Shown one piece after another: positions 1 to 6,900 of a DNA stretch of 9,105 bases (its first letter is position 1; the number at the start of each line of letters is the position of its first letter). Made by a program: the position numbers and the translations under genes. Origin of the DNA: Methylococcaceae bacterium (GTDB taxonomy: Bacteria > Pseudomonadota > Gammaproteobacteria > Methylococcales > Methylococcaceae); contig SXQV01000005.1 in NCBI GenBank assembly GCA_005792805.1, positions 1 to 9,105 of the forward strand, read 5' to 3'. Below the pieces are notes generated by a model that worked only from the letters and a program-made list of their open reading frames with translations, searched no databases and was not told the DNA's origin.

Positions 1-1
1 C

Positions 2-427
2 AATGGCGTAGTCGGACAGGTCCTGCGGGTCACTACGCATAATGCCGATGTCGTCATGATTACCGACCCCAGCCATGCCATTCCCGTGCAGATCAACCGG
101 AACGGTCTCCGCACCATCGCCGTCGGTACCGGCCAGACCGATCGGCTGGAACTGCCCTATCTGGCCGGTAGTGCGGATGTCCAGCCGGGAGATTTGCTGG
201 TGACCTCCGGACTGGGCGGCGTCTTCCCGGCGGGTTACCCGGTCGCCCGGATCGTGGCACCCCCGGCCGGTGCCTCGCCATCCGGCAAAATTCAGGCAAG
301 GCCGGTCGCGCAGCTGGACCGGAACCGGGAGCTTCTGGTGGTTCGCAGCGACTCGACGCCGGTGCCCCGGATTCCTGAAAAAACGGGCGCGAGCCTCGGC
401 AGCCCACTGACCAATGCCGCCCGATAA
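2..427 (+). CDS. mreC: Rod shape-determining protein MreC, 3' part (5' end outside window)
   Basis: MreC is a bitopic inner-membrane protein whose periplasmic beta-barrel domains form filaments and activate PBP2-RodA in the elongasome. The reading frame is open from the window edge (first whole codon at position 2) and gives the last 141 residues. An in-frame ATG at 56 is internal, because the conserved family sequence NGVVGQV...TTHNADVVMITDPSHAIPV begins before it. The rest matches the second beta-domain of MreC: LELPYLAGSADVQPGDLLVTSG followed by GGVFPAGYPVARI, then a low-complexity Pro/Ser/Arg-rich tail ending in TNAAR. The N-terminal signal anchor and coiled coil are outside the window. 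The gene overlaps mreD by 14 nt, so the two are probably co-translated. mreB would be expected just upstream. The assignment is secure from the motif and from the gene order. Confidence 0.95.
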   Translation, partial: NGVVGQVLRVTTHNADVVMITDPSHAIPVQINRNGLRTIAVGTGQTDRLELPYLAGSADVQPGDLLVTSGLGGVFPAGYPVARIVAPPAGASPSGKIQARPVAQLDRNRELLVVRSDSTPVPRIPEKTGASLGSPLTNAAR

Positions 428-917
428 GCCGCACGGCGCGGCTGGGGTGGGTGTCCTCGTAAGCCTCATTCTGGCCATGATGCTGCGCATCCTGCCGCTC
501 CCTCCGGGCGGGTTCGTTTACAACCCGGACTGGCTGGCACTCCTGCTGATTTACTGGACCCTGCTCGCGCCGGAGAGGGTGGGTGTAGTCACCGCCTGGC
601 TGGTGGGCCTCACGGCTGACGTATTGACCGGACGCCTGCTGGGCCAGTACGCCCTGGCCTATGTGGTCATTGCCTACGTCAATCTTCAGATGCGGCAGAA
701 GCTCATTGCGCTACCCGTGTTCTTGCAGTGTCTTTGGGTATGGCTCCTCCTGTTATTGGCCCAGCTATTGATTCTCTGGACCCAGCGGATAGAAATGGCA
801 GAATCGATGCGCGTCATCTATTGGTTGCCCTCTTTCACCGGTGCGCTTGCCTGGCCGGTGGTGCTGGGAGTCATGCGGATATTGGGGCGTTATGACGGTG
901 TGCTGCGGGGCTCATGA
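414..917 (+). CDS. mreD: Rod shape-determining membrane protein MreD
   Basis: This 167-residue, highly hydrophobic protein matches the size of MreD (about 160 residues), the multi-spanning inner-membrane partner of MreC in lateral cell-wall synthesis. About five to six membrane segments are visible, for example VGVLVSLILAMMLRIL near residues 12-27 and LWVWLLLLLAQLLILW around 107-122. The conserved family region is present: a proline-rich loop (LPLPPGGF), NPDWLALLLIYWTLLAP, then GLTADVLTGRLLGQYALAYVV. MreD is poorly conserved, so position between mreC and mrdA carries much of the weight. The ATG at 414 is chosen because it precedes the first membrane segment; it lies inside the end of mreC, has no clear Shine-Dalgarno and probably depends on translational coupling. 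Its TGA overlaps the mrdA start as ATGA. Confidence 0.95.
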   Translation: MPPDKPHGAAGVGVLVSLILAMMLRILPLPPGGFVYNPDWLALLLIYWTLLAPERVGVVTAWLVGLTADVLTGRLLGQYALAYVVIAYVNLQMRQKLIALPVFLQCLWVWLLLLLAQLLILWTQRIEMAESMRVIYWLPSFTGALAWPVVLGVMRILGRYDGVLRGS

Positions 918-2761
918 GCGAGAACTTTACCGCCCAGGACGAGTTCAGGGAGAGCCGTCTTTTCCTCAGCCGGATTGTGGTCAGCGTACTGGCGATGATG
1001 TTGGGTGTCGCTGCGCTGGTGGTTCGGCTGATGTACCTTCAGATCACGGGGCACGAGCAGTATGCCAGTCTGTCACGCGACAACCAGGTCAGGATTGCCC
1101 CGATACCCCCGAGCCGAGGCCTGATTTTTGACCGGAATGGCGAGCCGCTGGCGGACAATTTTGTCACCTACAGCCTGGAGGTGACTCCCGAACAGGTCAA
1201 GGATCTGCCGGGGCTGCTGCGGGAGTTCGGGGCGATGCTGAATCTCAGCGAAAGCGATGTAGAACAGTTCTATGCGCTCAAGGCCAAGCGCAAGGGGTTT
1301 GAAAGTGTGCCGATCCGACTGGGGTTGACGGAGGAAGAGGTCGCCCGTATTGCGGTCAGGCAACCCTGGCTGGAGGGGGCCGAAATTCGCACCCGCATGA
1401 TGCGAACCTACCCCTACCGCGACCTGACGGCCCATGTGGTGGGCTATATCGCACGCATCAACGAGAAGGAGCTGGCCAACCTGGACCCCGCTCAATATCT
1501 GGGCACGTTCTTTATCGGCAAGAACGGGCTCGAAAAAAGCTACGAAGCGATACTCCACGGCAAAACCGGGCATGAGGAATACGAGGCCAACGTCAAGGGC
1601 CGGGTGATCCGGTCGCTGGGGACGACAGAGGCCATCAATGGGGCTGACCTGCACCTGTCGCTGGATATCGGCCTGCAGAAAACCGCCATGGAAGCCTTGG
1701 GTCATTATCATGGCGCGGTGGTGGCCATCGACCCGAGAAATGGTGAAGTGCTGGCACTGGCCAGCAACCCCAGTTACGACCCCAATCCCTTTATCCAGGG
1801 CATCAGCAAGAAAAATTACGACGCGCTGCAAAACGATGAGGCGCGTCCGCTCTATGATCGGGCGACCCGTGGCGCGTATCCTCCGGGCTCCACCGTGAAA
1901 CCGTTTGAGGCGCTGGCGGGGCTGGAACTGCTCAGTCTGTCGCCTGCAAGCCGGGTCGCCTGCCCCGGCTATTTCCGCCTGCCTGGTTCCTCGCACAAAT
2001 ACCGTGACTGGGCACACTCCGGTCATGGTGCCACGGACATGCACCTGGCTATCGTCCAGTCCTGCGACGTGTATTTCTACAGCCTGGCAAACCGTATCGG
2101 TATCCAGCGCCTGCACGATTTCATGCAGGGCCGTTTCGGGCTGGGTGCCGTGACGGGTATCGACATCGCCGGGGAAAAAGCCGGGCTCTACCCTACGGAG
2201 GAGTGGAAGCGCAAAGCCCGCAAGGCTGACTGGATTGCCGGAGACACCGTGATTGCCGGGATCGGGCAGGGGTTTGTGACGACGACGCCATTGCAAATGG
2301 CACGGGCTACCGCGATTCTGGCCAACAAGGGCCTGGATGTCGAGCCGCGACTGGTCAGCCAGATCAAGGCAGGCTGGGATCTGGAAAACCCGTTTCCCCG
2401 GCGGGAACAGGCAGGCAAGCCCATTGCGGAAGATCACTGGAACACTGTGGTCAACGCCATGGTTGATGTGGTCCAGCGCGGCACGGCGAGACGGATTTCA
2501 GGCGGGCTGGGCTACCCGATGGCCGGTAAAACCGGAACGGCCCAGGTCTTTAGTGTCGCTCAGGGAAAAAGCTACAAAAGTATGCGCATCACCAAGTCCA
2601 TGCGGGATCATGCCTGGTTCATCGCGTTTGCACCGGCCGAGGCACCGCAGATTGCCGTGGCAGTCATTGCCGAAAATGCGGGGCACGGCGGGACGGTATC
2701 CGCGCCAATCGCCAGAAAAATCATCGATCAGTGGCTTCAGCCTGGGGCCGGCAAGCCATGA
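914..2761 (+). CDS. mrdA: Peptidoglycan D,D-transpeptidase MrdA (penicillin-binding protein 2)
   Basis: PBP2 is the class B penicillin-binding protein that crosslinks the glycan strands made by RodA during cell elongation. Its 615 residues are close to the usual 620-650. A short cytoplasmic tail and one membrane anchor (about residues 20-42, IVVSVLAMMLGVAALVVRL) are followed by the pedestal domain starting with SRGLIFDRNGEPLADN at about 67-82. The transpeptidase domain has all three active-site motifs: STVK at 326-329 with nucleophile S326 in YPPGSTVKPFEAL, SCD at 383-385 (the SxN position, with Asp in place of Asn, as I recall for PBP2 proteins) and KTGT at 539-542 in MAGKTGTAQVF. The start ATG overlaps the mreD stop (ATGA), and its own stop overlaps the rodA start in the same way, so mreD-mrdA-rodA are likely translationally coupled. 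It is a beta-lactam target, notably of mecillinam in enterobacteria. Confidence 0.97.
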   Translation: MSENFTAQDEFRESRLFLSRIVVSVLAMMLGVAALVVRLMYLQITGHEQYASLSRDNQVRIAPIPPSRGLIFDRNGEPLADNFVTYSLEVTPEQVKDLPGLLREFGAMLNLSESDVEQFYALKAKRKGFESVPIRLGLTEEEVARIAVRQPWLEGAEIRTRMMRTYPYRDLTAHVVGYIARINEKELANLDPAQYLGTFFIGKNGLEKSYEAILHGKTGHEEYEANVKGRVIRSLGTTEAINGADLHLSLDIGLQKTAMEALGHYHGAVVAIDPRNGEVLALASNPSYDPNPFIQGISKKNYDALQNDEARPLYDRATRGAYPPGSTVKPFEALAGLELLSLSPASRVACPGYFRLPGSSHKYRDWAHSGHGATDMHLAIVQSCDVYFYSLANRIGIQRLHDFMQGRFGLGAVTGIDIAGEKAGLYPTEEWKRKARKADWIAGDTVIAGIGQGFVTTTPLQMARATAILANKGLDVEPRLVSQIKAGWDLENPFPRREQAGKPIAEDHWNTVVNAMVDVVQRGTARRISGGLGYPMAGKTGTAQVFSVAQGKSYKSMRITKSMRDHAWFIAFAPAEAPQIAVAVIAENAGHGGTVSAPIARKIIDQWLQPGAGKP

Positions 2762-3888
2762 AAATCGATCCATTCCTGACACAGGTCCGGCTGGGATCGA
2801 CCGGCAGAAAAAAAAGCGTTCTGCAAAAGCTTCCGCTCGATTTGCCGCTGCTGAGCGGGTTGCTGCTGCTTTCCGGCATGGCCATGGTGGTGCTCTATTC
2901 GGCCTCGGGTCAGGATGTTGCGGTTCTCATCCGCCAGGGACTGCGGCTGCTGCTTGCCATGGGCGTCATGCTCGGTGTTGCCTGCATTCACCCCCGTTAT
3001 CTTTACAATGCCAGCCCAATCCTCTTTCTGGTCGGTCTGGTCATGCTGCTGCTGGTTCTGCTGGTCGGAAAAATCAGCATGGGTGCCCAGCGCTGGCTCG
3101 ATCTTGGCCTCGTCCGGTTTCAGCCCTCGGAGCTGACCAAGCTCTCCACGCCGATGATGCTGGCCTGGTTTCTCTCGCAGGTGGCGCCTCCGCCGAGCCT
3201 CAGGCAGTTTTTGATCGCGGGTGCCTTGATCCTGGTGCCGGCATTGCTCATCGCCAGACAGCCGGATCTCGGCACGGCCATTCTGGTCGGTAGTTCCGGG
3301 GCGGCTGTCATTTTTCTATCCGGGCTGTCATGGAAATATCTGCTGGCCCTGGTGGTATTGGGGGCGAGCTCCCTGCCGCTGCTTTGGCAGTTCCTGCACG
3401 GCTACCAGCGCGACCGCCTGTTGACATTGCTCAATCCTGAAGCAGACCCGCTCGGGCGCGGCTATCACATCATTCAGTCAAAAATCGCCATCGGATCGGG
3501 CGGCGTTGGCGGCAAGGGGTGGCTGCATGGTACCCAGGCGCATCTGGAGTTTCTGCCGGAAAGCTCGACCGATTTCATTTTCGCGGTCCTGGCAGAAGAG
3601 TTTGGGCTCATTGGCTGCCTTGGCCTGCTGGCCGCGTATTTCATCATTCTCGCCCGCTGCCTCTATATCGTCGTCCAGGCCAAAGACCGCTATAGCCGTT
3701 ATCTGGCCGGGGGACTGACTTTGACCTTTTTCGTCTATATCTTCGTCAACATCGGCATGGTCATCGGCATCCTGCCGGTGGTGGGTGTCCCTCTGCCGCT
3801 GGTCAGTTACGGCGGTACGGCAACCGTCACCCTGCTCGCCGGATTCGGCATCCTGATGTCGATTCAGGCCCATCAAAACCGCAGGTAG
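2758..3888 (+). CDS. rodA: Peptidoglycan glycosyltransferase RodA (SEDS family)
   Basis: RodA is the SEDS-family polymerase that links lipid II into glycan strands as the partner of PBP2. The protein has 376 residues from the ATG at 2758, close to E. coli RodA (370), with about ten hydrophobic segments. Diagnostic SEDS motifs are visible: GAQRWLDLGLVRFQPSELTKL, ARQPDLGTAIL, LPESSTDFIFAVLAEEFG and the C-terminal VPLPLVSYGGT. D272 in the STDFIFAV motif corresponds to the essential catalytic Asp known from E. coli RodA (D262). An in-frame ATG at 2731 would add nine residues but lies deep in mrdA; 2758 is preferred because it forms the ATGA overlap with the mrdA stop and is preceded by the purine-rich GGGGCCGG. 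The last gene of the tightly overlapped block; mltB follows after 72 nt. Confidence 0.97.
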   Translation: MKIDPFLTQVRLGSTGRKKSVLQKLPLDLPLLSGLLLLSGMAMVVLYSASGQDVAVLIRQGLRLLLAMGVMLGVACIHPRYLYNASPILFLVGLVMLLLVLLVGKISMGAQRWLDLGLVRFQPSELTKLSTPMMLAWFLSQVAPPPSLRQFLIAGALILVPALLIARQPDLGTAILVGSSGAAVIFLSGLSWKYLLALVVLGASSLPLLWQFLHGYQRDRLLTLLNPEADPLGRGYHIIQSKIAIGSGGVGGKGWLHGTQAHLEFLPESSTDFIFAVLAEEFGLIGCLGLLAAYFIILARCLYIVVQAKDRYSRYLAGGLTLTFFVYIFVNIGMVIGILPVVGVPLPLVSYGGTATVTLLAGFGILMSIQAHQNRR

Positions 3889-3960
3889 CGGGATCAAGGA
3901 TTTTCGGGAACAGGCTTTCCCGGTATGCTCCCACTCTGATTTTTCCCCCTGGTTATCCCC
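3889..3960. other. rodA-mltB intergenic gap with a short hairpin, no clear terminator or RBS
   Basis: This 72-nt gap holds a perfect 6-bp inverted repeat, CGGGAA (3905-3910) and TTCCCG (3917-3922), separated by 6 nt. No T-run follows directly; the nearest T-tract (3940-3944) is about 18 nt further on, so it is not a convincing intrinsic terminator. A TATGCT at 3924-3929 could act as a poor -10 element, but I see no matching -35. The bases just before the mltB ATG (GGTTATCCCC) are pyrimidine-rich and lack a Shine-Dalgarno. The hairpin may partly attenuate or protect the transcript ahead of mltB; that is inference. Confidence 0.35.
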
Positions 3961-5055
3961 ATGAAAAAGAACGTTCTCCTTGCCCTCATCGCCGGTGCCT
4001 GTCTGGCGCTGTCCGGCTGCTCTACCCAGACCTCCTCGACCACCACGATCCCGGCGGCGGCCCCTGAACCGGCGAAGCCGGCCGGGCTGGCCAAACCCGC
4101 CAGCGACGAGCCCAGGGTGATGCTGCCGCCTGCGCCCGGTATCGCCAACCGGCCCGCCGTTCGTGAATTCATTGCAGAAATGAGTCACAAGCATGGCTTC
4201 AGCACCGCCGGGTTGACTCGTGCCTTCGACGAAGCCGGGATGGTTCCCGCCATTCTTGACGCGATGGCCAAGCCCTATGAGGCGAAACCCTGGCATGCCT
4301 ACCGCAAGCTGTTTCTCACCGAAAAGCGTATCAATGGCGGTCAGAACTTCATGGCCACCAACGCGGCGGCGCTGTCGCAGGCCAAATCCCGTTACGGCGT
4401 GGCACCCGAAATGGTCACTGCCATCATCGGTATTGAAAGTGCCTACGGGGTCAAGCCCGGTAAATACCGGGTGATTGACTCGTTATCGACACTGGCTTTT
4501 GATTACCCCAGGCGGGCGAGTTTCTTTCGCAGCGAACTCGAACAGTTTCTGCTGCTCTGCCGCGAAGAAGGCATGGATTACCTGACGCCGCTGGGTTCCT
4601 ACGCGGGCGCCATGGGCATGCCGCAATTCATGCCCAGCAGCTACCGCAAGCTGGCGGCGGACGGAGACGGTGATGGGCGGCGGGACATCTGGAGCAATCC
4701 GGCGGATGCCATTGCCAGCGTTGCCAACTATTTTGCCAGGAATGGCTGGCAGAGCGGCGCACCGGTCGCGGTGCCTGCCCGGGTCAGCGGTGACGGTTAC
4801 CGCGAGGCCGTCAGCACCAGAAACCCGAAGGCCACTCACACCCTGGGGCAGTTGGCCAGTCTTGGGGTGACCCCCGCCGAGCCGGTGCCGGGCGGACACA
4901 AGGCGGGTCTGGTGCAGCTGGCCGGGGAAACGGGCCCCGAGTACTGGATCACCTTCCACAATTTTTCCGCCATCATGCGATACAACCACAGTCCCCTCTA
5001 TGCGATGGCCGCTACCGAACTGGTGCGTGAGTGGACGGGGCACGGGGATCGCTGA
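3961..5055 (+). CDS. mltB: Membrane-bound lytic murein transglycosylase B (lipoprotein)
   Basis: MltB cleaves the MurNAc-GlcNAc glycosidic bond without water, leaving a 1,6-anhydroMurNAc end, and serves peptidoglycan remodelling and turnover. The 364-residue product is close to E. coli MltB (361). It begins with a lipoprotein signal peptide and lipobox LSGC (lipidated C20); serine at +2 predicts outer-membrane sorting. A Pro/Ala-rich linker (about 30-60) leads to the catalytic domain. The active-site motif AIIGIESAYG gives catalytic Glu E159. GSYAGAMGMPQFMPSSYRKL follows, then a Dx-Dx-Dx-x-x-D loop (D234, D236, D238, D242) matching the EF-hand-like calcium site known from the soluble fragment Slt35. 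The ATG at 3961 is fixed by the signal peptide, although no Shine-Dalgarno precedes it. Its place after rodA is common in gammaproteobacteria and ties it to elongation. A strong terminator follows directly. Confidence 0.96.
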   Translation: MKKNVLLALIAGACLALSGCSTQTSSTTTIPAAAPEPAKPAGLAKPASDEPRVMLPPAPGIANRPAVREFIAEMSHKHGFSTAGLTRAFDEAGMVPAILDAMAKPYEAKPWHAYRKLFLTEKRINGGQNFMATNAAALSQAKSRYGVAPEMVTAIIGIESAYGVKPGKYRVIDSLSTLAFDYPRRASFFRSELEQFLLLCREEGMDYLTPLGSYAGAMGMPQFMPSSYRKLAADGDGDGRRDIWSNPADAIASVANYFARNGWQSGAPVAVPARVSGDGYREAVSTRNPKATHTLGQLASLGVTPAEPVPGGHKAGLVQLAGETGPEYWITFHNFSAIMRYNHSPLYAMAATELVREWTGHGDR

Positions 5056-5067
5056 TCATTATTCCGC

Positions 5068-5100
5068 CAGGCCCGGATTTACCGGGCCTGCTGCTTTTTT
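5068..5100 (+). terminator. Intrinsic terminator of the mre-mrd-rodA-mltB operon
   Basis: A perfect 9-bp GC-rich stem, CAGGCCCGG (5068-5076) and CCGGGCCTG (5082-5090), closes a 5-nt ATTTA loop. A T6 tract lies at 5095-5100, four bases beyond the stem. It starts 12 nt after the mltB stop codon, so it is well placed to end the elongasome transcript. It also sits immediately in front of the nspC start codon at 5108, so any transcript entering nspC from upstream must cross it. Confidence 0.88.
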
Positions 5101-5107
5101 CCCTGCC

Positions 5108-6283
5108 ATGCCAGCCTTGCCCCATGATGCGGACGCACCGCCGTTAGCGACACCGGCTTTCATTTATGACGAACGCGGTATTCGTGATCGGCTGGCCCTG
5201 TTTGACCGGATCCGCGAGATTTCCGGAGTCAATCTCCTCTACTCCATCAAGGCACAGCCGTTCGCCGGTATTCTGGAGCTGATCGCGCCCGCCGTGGCAG
5301 GCTTTTCCGTCAGCTCCCTGTTTGAGGCGCGTCTGGCCTCCGGCATCCTCAACACCCTCTCCCACCCGGTCGCTGCGGTACACCTGACGACGCCCGGCTT
5401 GCGTGCGGGTGAGATGCCCGCGCTGGGGCAACAGTGCACGACGGTCAGCTTCAATAGCCTCGAACAGTGCCGGCGGCTGCTCCCAGCGCTGGACGCCTCC
5501 GTCCCGGTGGGGCTCCGCGTCAATCCCCGGCATTCGGTGATAGCCGATGCCCGCTACGATCCCTGCCGGGCTCATTCCAAGCTGGGTATACCGCTGGAAG
5601 ATCTCAAGGCCGCACTGGAGGAAGACGCCGGTCTCGCAAGCCGTATCTCGGGTATCCACTTTCATACCCAGTTTGGTGCCACGGATGCCGGTCCCCTACA
5701 GGCCATTCTGCAGAAGCTTGAAGAGCAGCTGGGCACCCGGCTCGATGCCTTGCAGTGGATCAATCTTGGTGGCGGGTATGACCCGCCGGCGGAAGCCGGT
5801 GCGCTGGCCCTGGGCCGGGTCATCCGCGCCTTCCGCGAGCGGCATGCGCTGGAGGTCTGGATGGAGCCGGGCCAGGCCATTGTCGGCGAGGCTGGCAGCC
5901 TGCTCACCACCGTGGTCGACTGTTTTGAGCGCGACGGCCAGGCCATTGCCGTGCTGGATACCGGCGTCCAGCATTTGCCCGAGGTATTCGAATATCAACG
6001 CGCACCGCCACTGAAGGAGCACCGGTCCGAGGGTGCCCATGCCGTGTTGCTGGCAGGGTGTAGCTGTCTTGCGGGAGATTTGTTTGGTGAATACCGGTTT
6101 GCCCGGCCCCTGTCCGTGGGTGATCGGGTCACGTTCGAGCGGGTCGGTGCCTACTCGCTCATCAAGGCCAGCTGGTTCAATGGGTATGGGCTGCCCTCGG
6201 TTTACCTGCGAAAACCGGGTGGGCGAATGCAGCACATGAAATCCTATGCCTATGAGGATTACCATAAGCAGTGGTCGACCTGA
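5108..6283 (+). CDS. nspC: Carboxynorspermidine/carboxyspermidine decarboxylase NspC
   Basis: NspC is a cytoplasmic PLP-dependent enzyme that decarboxylates carboxynorspermidine or carboxyspermidine to norspermidine or spermidine, the last step of the alternative polyamine route. It belongs to the fold-III (alanine racemase/ODC-like) decarboxylases. The 391-residue product has TPAFIYDE at the N-terminus, the PLP lysine K48 in LLYSIKAQ, the NspC-typical GFSVSSLFEARLASG, HFHTQFG, the phosphate-binding loop INLGGGY (G221-G223), EPGQAIVGE (E253) and CLAGDLFGEY with the probable catalytic C320 and D324. The frame is open upstream to an ATG at 5000 inside mltB, but those residues do not look like the family, so the ATG at 5108, 14 codons before TPAFIYDE, is chosen. 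No Shine-Dalgarno precedes it and a terminator T-tract ends 7 nt before it. The usual partner, carboxy(nor)spermidine dehydrogenase, is absent from the window. Confidence 0.92.
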   Translation: MPALPHDADAPPLATPAFIYDERGIRDRLALFDRIREISGVNLLYSIKAQPFAGILELIAPAVAGFSVSSLFEARLASGILNTLSHPVAAVHLTTPGLRAGEMPALGQQCTTVSFNSLEQCRRLLPALDASVPVGLRVNPRHSVIADARYDPCRAHSKLGIPLEDLKAALEEDAGLASRISGIHFHTQFGATDAGPLQAILQKLEEQLGTRLDALQWINLGGGYDPPAEAGALALGRVIRAFRERHALEVWMEPGQAIVGEAGSLLTTVVDCFERDGQAIAVLDTGVQHLPEVFEYQRAPPLKEHRSEGAHAVLLAGCSCLAGDLFGEYRFARPLSVGDRVTFERVGAYSLIKASWFNGYGLPSVYLRKPGGRMQHMKSYAYEDYHKQWST

Positions 6284-6326
6284 CGGTTTCTGTCGGCGGC
6301 TGAATCTACAGTCTGGTCCTCAAAAC

Positions 6327-6875
6327 ATGATCCTTTACCCCGCCTCCTCTTCCGCATTCCCCCTACGGCGCTGCCGCTGCCTGATTCTGGGCATTGTGCT
6401 GGGTTTGCTTGATGGCTGCGCCAGTCAGCCGGAAGCTCCCCCACGTCCCGCCCGCTCGCCGATCAATTTGGCAGTGGTGCGCCATGCCCTGAGCATGAAG
6501 GGCATTCCCTACCGGTGGGGTGAGGAAACGCCGCAACGAGGCTTCGATTGCAGTGGGTTGGTGCAGTATGTCTACGGCAAATACGGTGTTCGCCTGCCGC
6601 GCACGGCCTATCAGATGGCCATGGCACTGCCTGAACCCGACGAAAGACAACGCCAGCCGGGTGATCTGCTGTTCTTCAACACTACGGGCCAGCCGTACTC
6701 GCACGTCGGCATCTACATCGGCCATGACCGGATGGTTCATGCCAGCAGTGCCAGGGGTGAGGTGGTGGTCGGGCCGCTGGACACACCCTACTGGAACAGC
6801 CATTTTCTTGGCCTGCGCCGCCCGATTGATTCCGGCTCAGACGAGCCACTTACCGTGGGGCACTGGGTGCCCTGA
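6327..6875 (+). CDS. NlpC/P60 family cell-wall peptidase, putative lipoprotein
   Basis: A small (182-residue) NlpC/P60 cysteine peptidase of the Spr/NlpC type, expected to cut peptidoglycan stem peptides. It begins with an Arg/Cys-containing n-region, a hydrophobic stretch (CLILGIVLGLL) and a possible lipobox LDGC with lipidated C31; alanine at +2 predicts outer-membrane sorting. Asp at -2 of the lipobox is unusual, so lipidation is likely but not certain. The domain begins at VRHALSMKGIPYRWG and has the full catalytic triad: C75 in FDCSGLVQYVYG, H126 in YSHVGIYIGH and H138 in MVHASS. The LPRTAYQM and GDLLFF motifs are also present. Upstream in-frame codons back to 6246 overlap nspC; 6327 is the only ATG that leaves a normal signal peptide. 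It follows nspC by 43 nt and precedes the oxidoreductase by 25 nt, so the three may share a transcript. Confidence 0.92.
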   Translation: MILYPASSSAFPLRRCRCLILGIVLGLLDGCASQPEAPPRPARSPINLAVVRHALSMKGIPYRWGEETPQRGFDCSGLVQYVYGKYGVRLPRTAYQMAMALPEPDERQRQPGDLLFFNTTGQPYSHVGIYIGHDRMVHASSARGEVVVGPLDTPYWNSHFLGLRRPIDSGSDEPLTVGHWVP

Positions 6876-6900
6876 TCCACCAACGACCACAGAGAGCCCC

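Noticed and set aside
1073..2437. 454-codon open frame on the minus strand
   Set aside because: It lies wholly antisense to mrdA, which has all transpeptidase motifs. The frame is kept open by GC-rich codon bias and its product resembles no family.
2337..3293. 318-codon + frame overlapping mrdA and rodA
   Set aside because: It is in another frame than both genes, has an Arg/Pro/Ser-rich composition typical of out-of-frame translation, and shows no domain.
3905..3946. Terminator between rodA and mltB
   Set aside because: The stem is only 6 bp and the T-tract lies about 18 nt beyond it, so intrinsic termination is unlikely; noted as a hairpin only.
3478..4296. 272-codon minus-strand frame across the rodA-mltB junction
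   Set aside because: Antisense to two secure genes, low-complexity His/Gly/Arg-rich product, no ribosome binding site; a codon-bias shadow.
5000..5107. N-terminal extension of NspC from the ATG at 5000
   Set aside because: The extra 36 residues cross the end of mltB and the terminator hairpin, contain no family-like sequence, and the conserved N-terminus begins after 5108.
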